6,522 bases of DNA from Halomonas sp. (GTDB taxonomy: Bacteria > Pseudomonadota > Gammaproteobacteria > Pseudomonadales > Halomonadaceae). Of this stretch, positions 4,946 through 6,522 are shown in pieces. The stretch is from assembly GCA_007116835.1 (NCBI GenBank), contig SKHS01000033.1:1-6522 (forward strand), read 5' to 3'. The notes under the pieces were generated by a model. That model saw only the letters and a program-made list of their open reading frames with translations, searched no databases and was not told where the DNA came from. Every line of letters starts with the position of its first letter. Position 1 is the first letter of the stretch. The position numbers and the translations under genes are program-made.

Positions 4946-4983
4946 TGAAGAGTAGCTGATGAAGAGTAGCTGATGAAGAGCAG
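4946..4983. repeat. 14-bp tandem repeat, about 2.7 copies
   Basis: The unit TGAAGAGTAGCTGA occurs at 4946-4959 and 4960-4973, then a third partial copy runs into TGAAGAGCAG, which becomes the first arm of the hairpin after trpA. The tandem copies lie outside any gene. Because the third copy shares bases with the hairpin arm, slippage may have duplicated part of the terminator's flank. Confidence 0.8.
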
Positions 4984-5001
4984 GCGCTGCTGGCCTGCTC
5001 T
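4977..5001 (-). terminator. Hairpin after trpA, probable terminator
   Basis: AGAGCAGGC (4977-4985) and GCCTGCTCT (4993-5001) form a perfect 9-bp, mostly GC stem with a 7-nt loop. In the direction of trpBA transcription it begins 46 bp after the trpA stop codon. The T-rich tail is weak (TCTTCATC on the minus strand), so this is either an inefficient intrinsic terminator or a 3' mRNA-stabilising hairpin. No other good candidate is seen between trpA and the next gene. Confidence 0.5.
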
Positions 5002-5024
5002 CTTAACGTATCGTTCTTTTTATT

Positions 5025-5052
5025 CTGCCTGTATCAATCTGCTTGTATCAAC
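5025..5052. repeat. 14-bp tandem duplication at the trpA stop codon
   Basis: CTGCCTGTATCAAT (5025-5038) is followed directly by CTGCTTGTATCAAC (5039-5052), matching at 12 of 14 positions. The second unit spans the trpA stop codon (5048-5050), so the first unit carries a second TGA-like TCA in the same relative place. It is probably old slippage or a tandem duplication of the gene's end. Confidence 0.6.
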
Positions 5053-5887
5053 AGACTTGTGGCTCACTCGCTGTGCGACATGCCCTGATACTCTCAGCCA
5101 ACTCTTTGACTAAACCATGCACGCGTTCAACGGCGTCGTCAGGCGTGTTGGCATGCTCAATACAGTCAACCAGCGCCGAGCCGACCACCACCGCATCACT
5201 AAAGCGGCCAATGGTGGCGGCTTGCTCGGCGGTACGAATGCCAAAACCAACGGCAATGGGTAGCTCGGTGTGCTCGCGCAATTGGCCGACTGCGCTTTCC
5301 AACCGCGCAGGCGTGGGGGCATTGCCACCGGTAACCCCCGCAACGGAGACGTAATAAATAAATCCAGAGGCGTTACTCAACACTTTGGGCAGCCTTTTAG
5401 CATCCGTGGTCGGGGTCGCTAAGCGAATAAAATCAATGCCGTGTTGCGCCGCTGGCTGGCAGAGTTCTTCATCATGCTCGGGGGGTAAATCCACCACAAT
5501 CAGGCCATCTACCCCTGCACGGGCGGCATCCGTTAGAAAGCGCTCAACGCCATAACAGTAAATCGGGTTGTAGTAGCCCATCAGCACGATCGGCGTGGTG
5601 CTATTTTGTTCGCGGAAACGGCGCACCATGTCTAGCGTCTTGGCTTGCGTTTGGCCGCCTTCAAGTGCACGCAGCGCGGCTTTTTGAATGGCGGGGCCAT
5701 CGGCCATGGGGTCACTGAACGGCATACCAAGTTCGATGATATCTACCCCGGCTTCTGGCAACCCATGTAGCAAGCGGCGCGAAGTCTCTGCGTCTGGGTC
5801 ACCTGCCGTCAGGTAGCTGACCAGCGCTGGGCGATGTTGCTGTTTGAGCGCCGCAAAGCAGTGTTCAAGGCGAGAAAAGTGGTTCAT
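5048..5887 (-). CDS. trpA: Tryptophan synthase alpha subunit
   Basis: TrpA cleaves indole-3-glycerol phosphate to indole and glyceraldehyde 3-phosphate; indole then passes through a tunnel to TrpB. From ATG 5887 the product is 279 residues, slightly longer than E. coli TrpA (268). The catalytic residues are present as E52 in IELGMPFSDP and D63 in MADGP (E49 and D60 in E. coli). SVAGVTGG and the phosphate-binding VGFGI and VVVGSALV segments are also present. AAGGAG six bases upstream supports this start. An in-frame ATG at 5911 overlaps the trpB stop as ATGA and would add eight residues (MSAHKEPA) that do not resemble the family. The gene lies 20 bp after trpB and is cotranscribed and probably translationally coupled. 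The protein is cytoplasmic and works as an alpha2-beta2 complex. No attenuator is visible in the window. Confidence 0.97.
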   Translation of the reverse strand: MNHFSRLEHCFAALKQQHRPALVSYLTAGDPDAETSRRLLHGLPEAGVDIIELGMPFSDPMADGPAIQKAALRALEGGQTQAKTLDMVRRFREQNSTTPIVLMGYYNPIYCYGVERFLTDAARAGVDGLIVVDLPPEHDEELCQPAAQHGIDFIRLATPTTDAKRLPKVLSNASGFIYYVSVAGVTGGNAPTPARLESAVGQLREHTELPIAVGFGIRTAEQAATIGRFSDAVVVGSALVDCIEHANTPDDAVERVHGLVKELAESIRACRTASEPQVC

Positions 5888-5907
5888 AGCTGGCTCCTTG
5901 TGCGCGC

Positions 5908-6522
5908 TCATAGGTGTTTAACGCCGAATTTGTCGCCCAGGTGATGGGCCACGCTCATCATGTCCTTATCGCCACGACCGCTTAGGTTAATCACCATTAG
6001 GTGCTCGCGTGGCAACGTTGGCGCACGCTTGGCGACTTCGGCCAGGGCGTGTGCGGTTTCAAGGGCAGGAATAATGCCTTCTTGGCGGCAGCAGACCTGA
6101 AAGGCTTCCAGCGCTTCGTCGTCGGTGGCGGAGACGTACTCTACCCGCCCCTGCTCATGAAGCCATGCGTGCTCTGGGCCAATGCCGGGATAATCCAACC
6201 CCGCTGAAATTGAGTGGGCATCAATAATCTGGCCATCTTCATTCTGCAGCAGGTAGGTGCGGTTGCCGTGCAGCACCCCTGGCGTGCCACCATTCAGGCT
6301 GGCTGCATGCAGGCCGCTTTTAACCCCTTTTCCGCCGGCTTCTACGCCAATCATCTTCACATCTGAATCGTTGATGAAGGGATAGAACAGCCCCATTGCG
6401 TTAGAACCACCGCCGACACAAGCGACCAGTGAGTCCGGCAAGCGGCCCTGCTTTTCAAGCATTTGACTGCGGGTTTCATGGCCAATCACCGCTTGGAAGT
6501 CACGCACCATGGCGGGGTACGG
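5908..6522 (-). CDS. trpB: Tryptophan synthase beta subunit, 3' part
   Basis: TrpB is the PLP enzyme that condenses indole with L-serine to make tryptophan. The window holds the C-terminal 204 codons of a protein usually about 400 residues long; the 5' half lies beyond position 6522. The frame is open to the window edge (PYPAM precedes the first in-window methionine), so that methionine is not the start. Visible landmarks are CVGGGSNA, the PLP-phosphate loop; SISAGLDYPGIGPEHAWL; the glutamate in EGIIPALETAHAL that corresponds to E350 of E. coli; and NLSGRGDKD, whose serine corresponds to S377 and contacts the PLP ring nitrogen. No frameshift or missing key residue is seen. It is followed closely by trpA, the usual order. 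Confidence 0.97.
   Translation of the reverse strand, partial: PYPAMVRDFQAVIGHETRSQMLEKQGRLPDSLVACVGGGSNAMGLFYPFINDSDVKMIGVEAGGKGVKSGLHAASLNGGTPGVLHGNRTYLLQNEDGQIIDAHSISAGLDYPGIGPEHAWLHEQGRVEYVSATDDEALEAFQVCCRQEGIIPALETAHALAEVAKRAPTLPREHLMVINLSGRGDKDMMSVAHHLGDKFGVKHL

Noticed and set aside
5908..6510. trpB starting at the first in-window methionine near 6510
   Set aside because: The frame continues upstream to the window edge with PYPA before the methionine, and the product would lack the whole N-terminal half of TrpB.

Overview
The window looks like the chromosome of a Halomonas-like gammaproteobacterium (Halomonadaceae). This is an inference from the style of the proteins (TrpA, TrpB, YjdM, HigB), the moderately high GC content and the REP-type intergenic palindromes; no rRNA or other decisive marker is present. 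No tRNA, rRNA, CRISPR array, transposase gene or complete mobile element is visible.

Positions 1-1864 form a plastic, gene-poor stretch. It opens with about 470 bp of repeats: a cluster of REP-like palindromes that share a TTGTAGGAG-type head, then a 51-bp direct repeat in two copies with a shortened inverted relative between them. Next come three minus-strand items. The first is the 3' remnant of an XRE/HigA-type antitoxin gene. The second is an intact yjdM (phnA-like zinc-ribbon protein). The third is a decayed higBA toxin-antitoxin locus in which the 5' part of higB, itself frameshifted at a hexamer repeat, has become joined in frame to the 3' half of higA. Upstream of higB lie a likely operator palindrome and a perfect 20-bp inverted repeat of unknown role. 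Two broken toxin-antitoxin loci therefore flank a single intact gene.

Positions 1865-2848 (+) hold a zinc-binding metallopeptidase-family protein (HEIAH motif), probably starting at 1880. It converges on a run of minus-strand genes: a DapA/NanA-superfamily aldolase-like protein (2914-3807), a YpsA/SLOG-type 'putative molybdenum carrier' protein (3919-4383), a small membrane-anchored hypothetical protein (4464-4784), then trpA (5048-5887) and the 3' part of trpB (5908 to beyond the window end).

trpB and trpA form a tight operon encoding the two tryptophan synthase subunits. A hairpin and short tandem repeats follow trpA and probably mark the end of that transcript. The three genes beyond it share the strand but have their own leader regions, and no clear functional link to tryptophan synthesis is visible. 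The most informative signal in the window is the recombinational decay of higBA; no convincing new multi-gene system is present.
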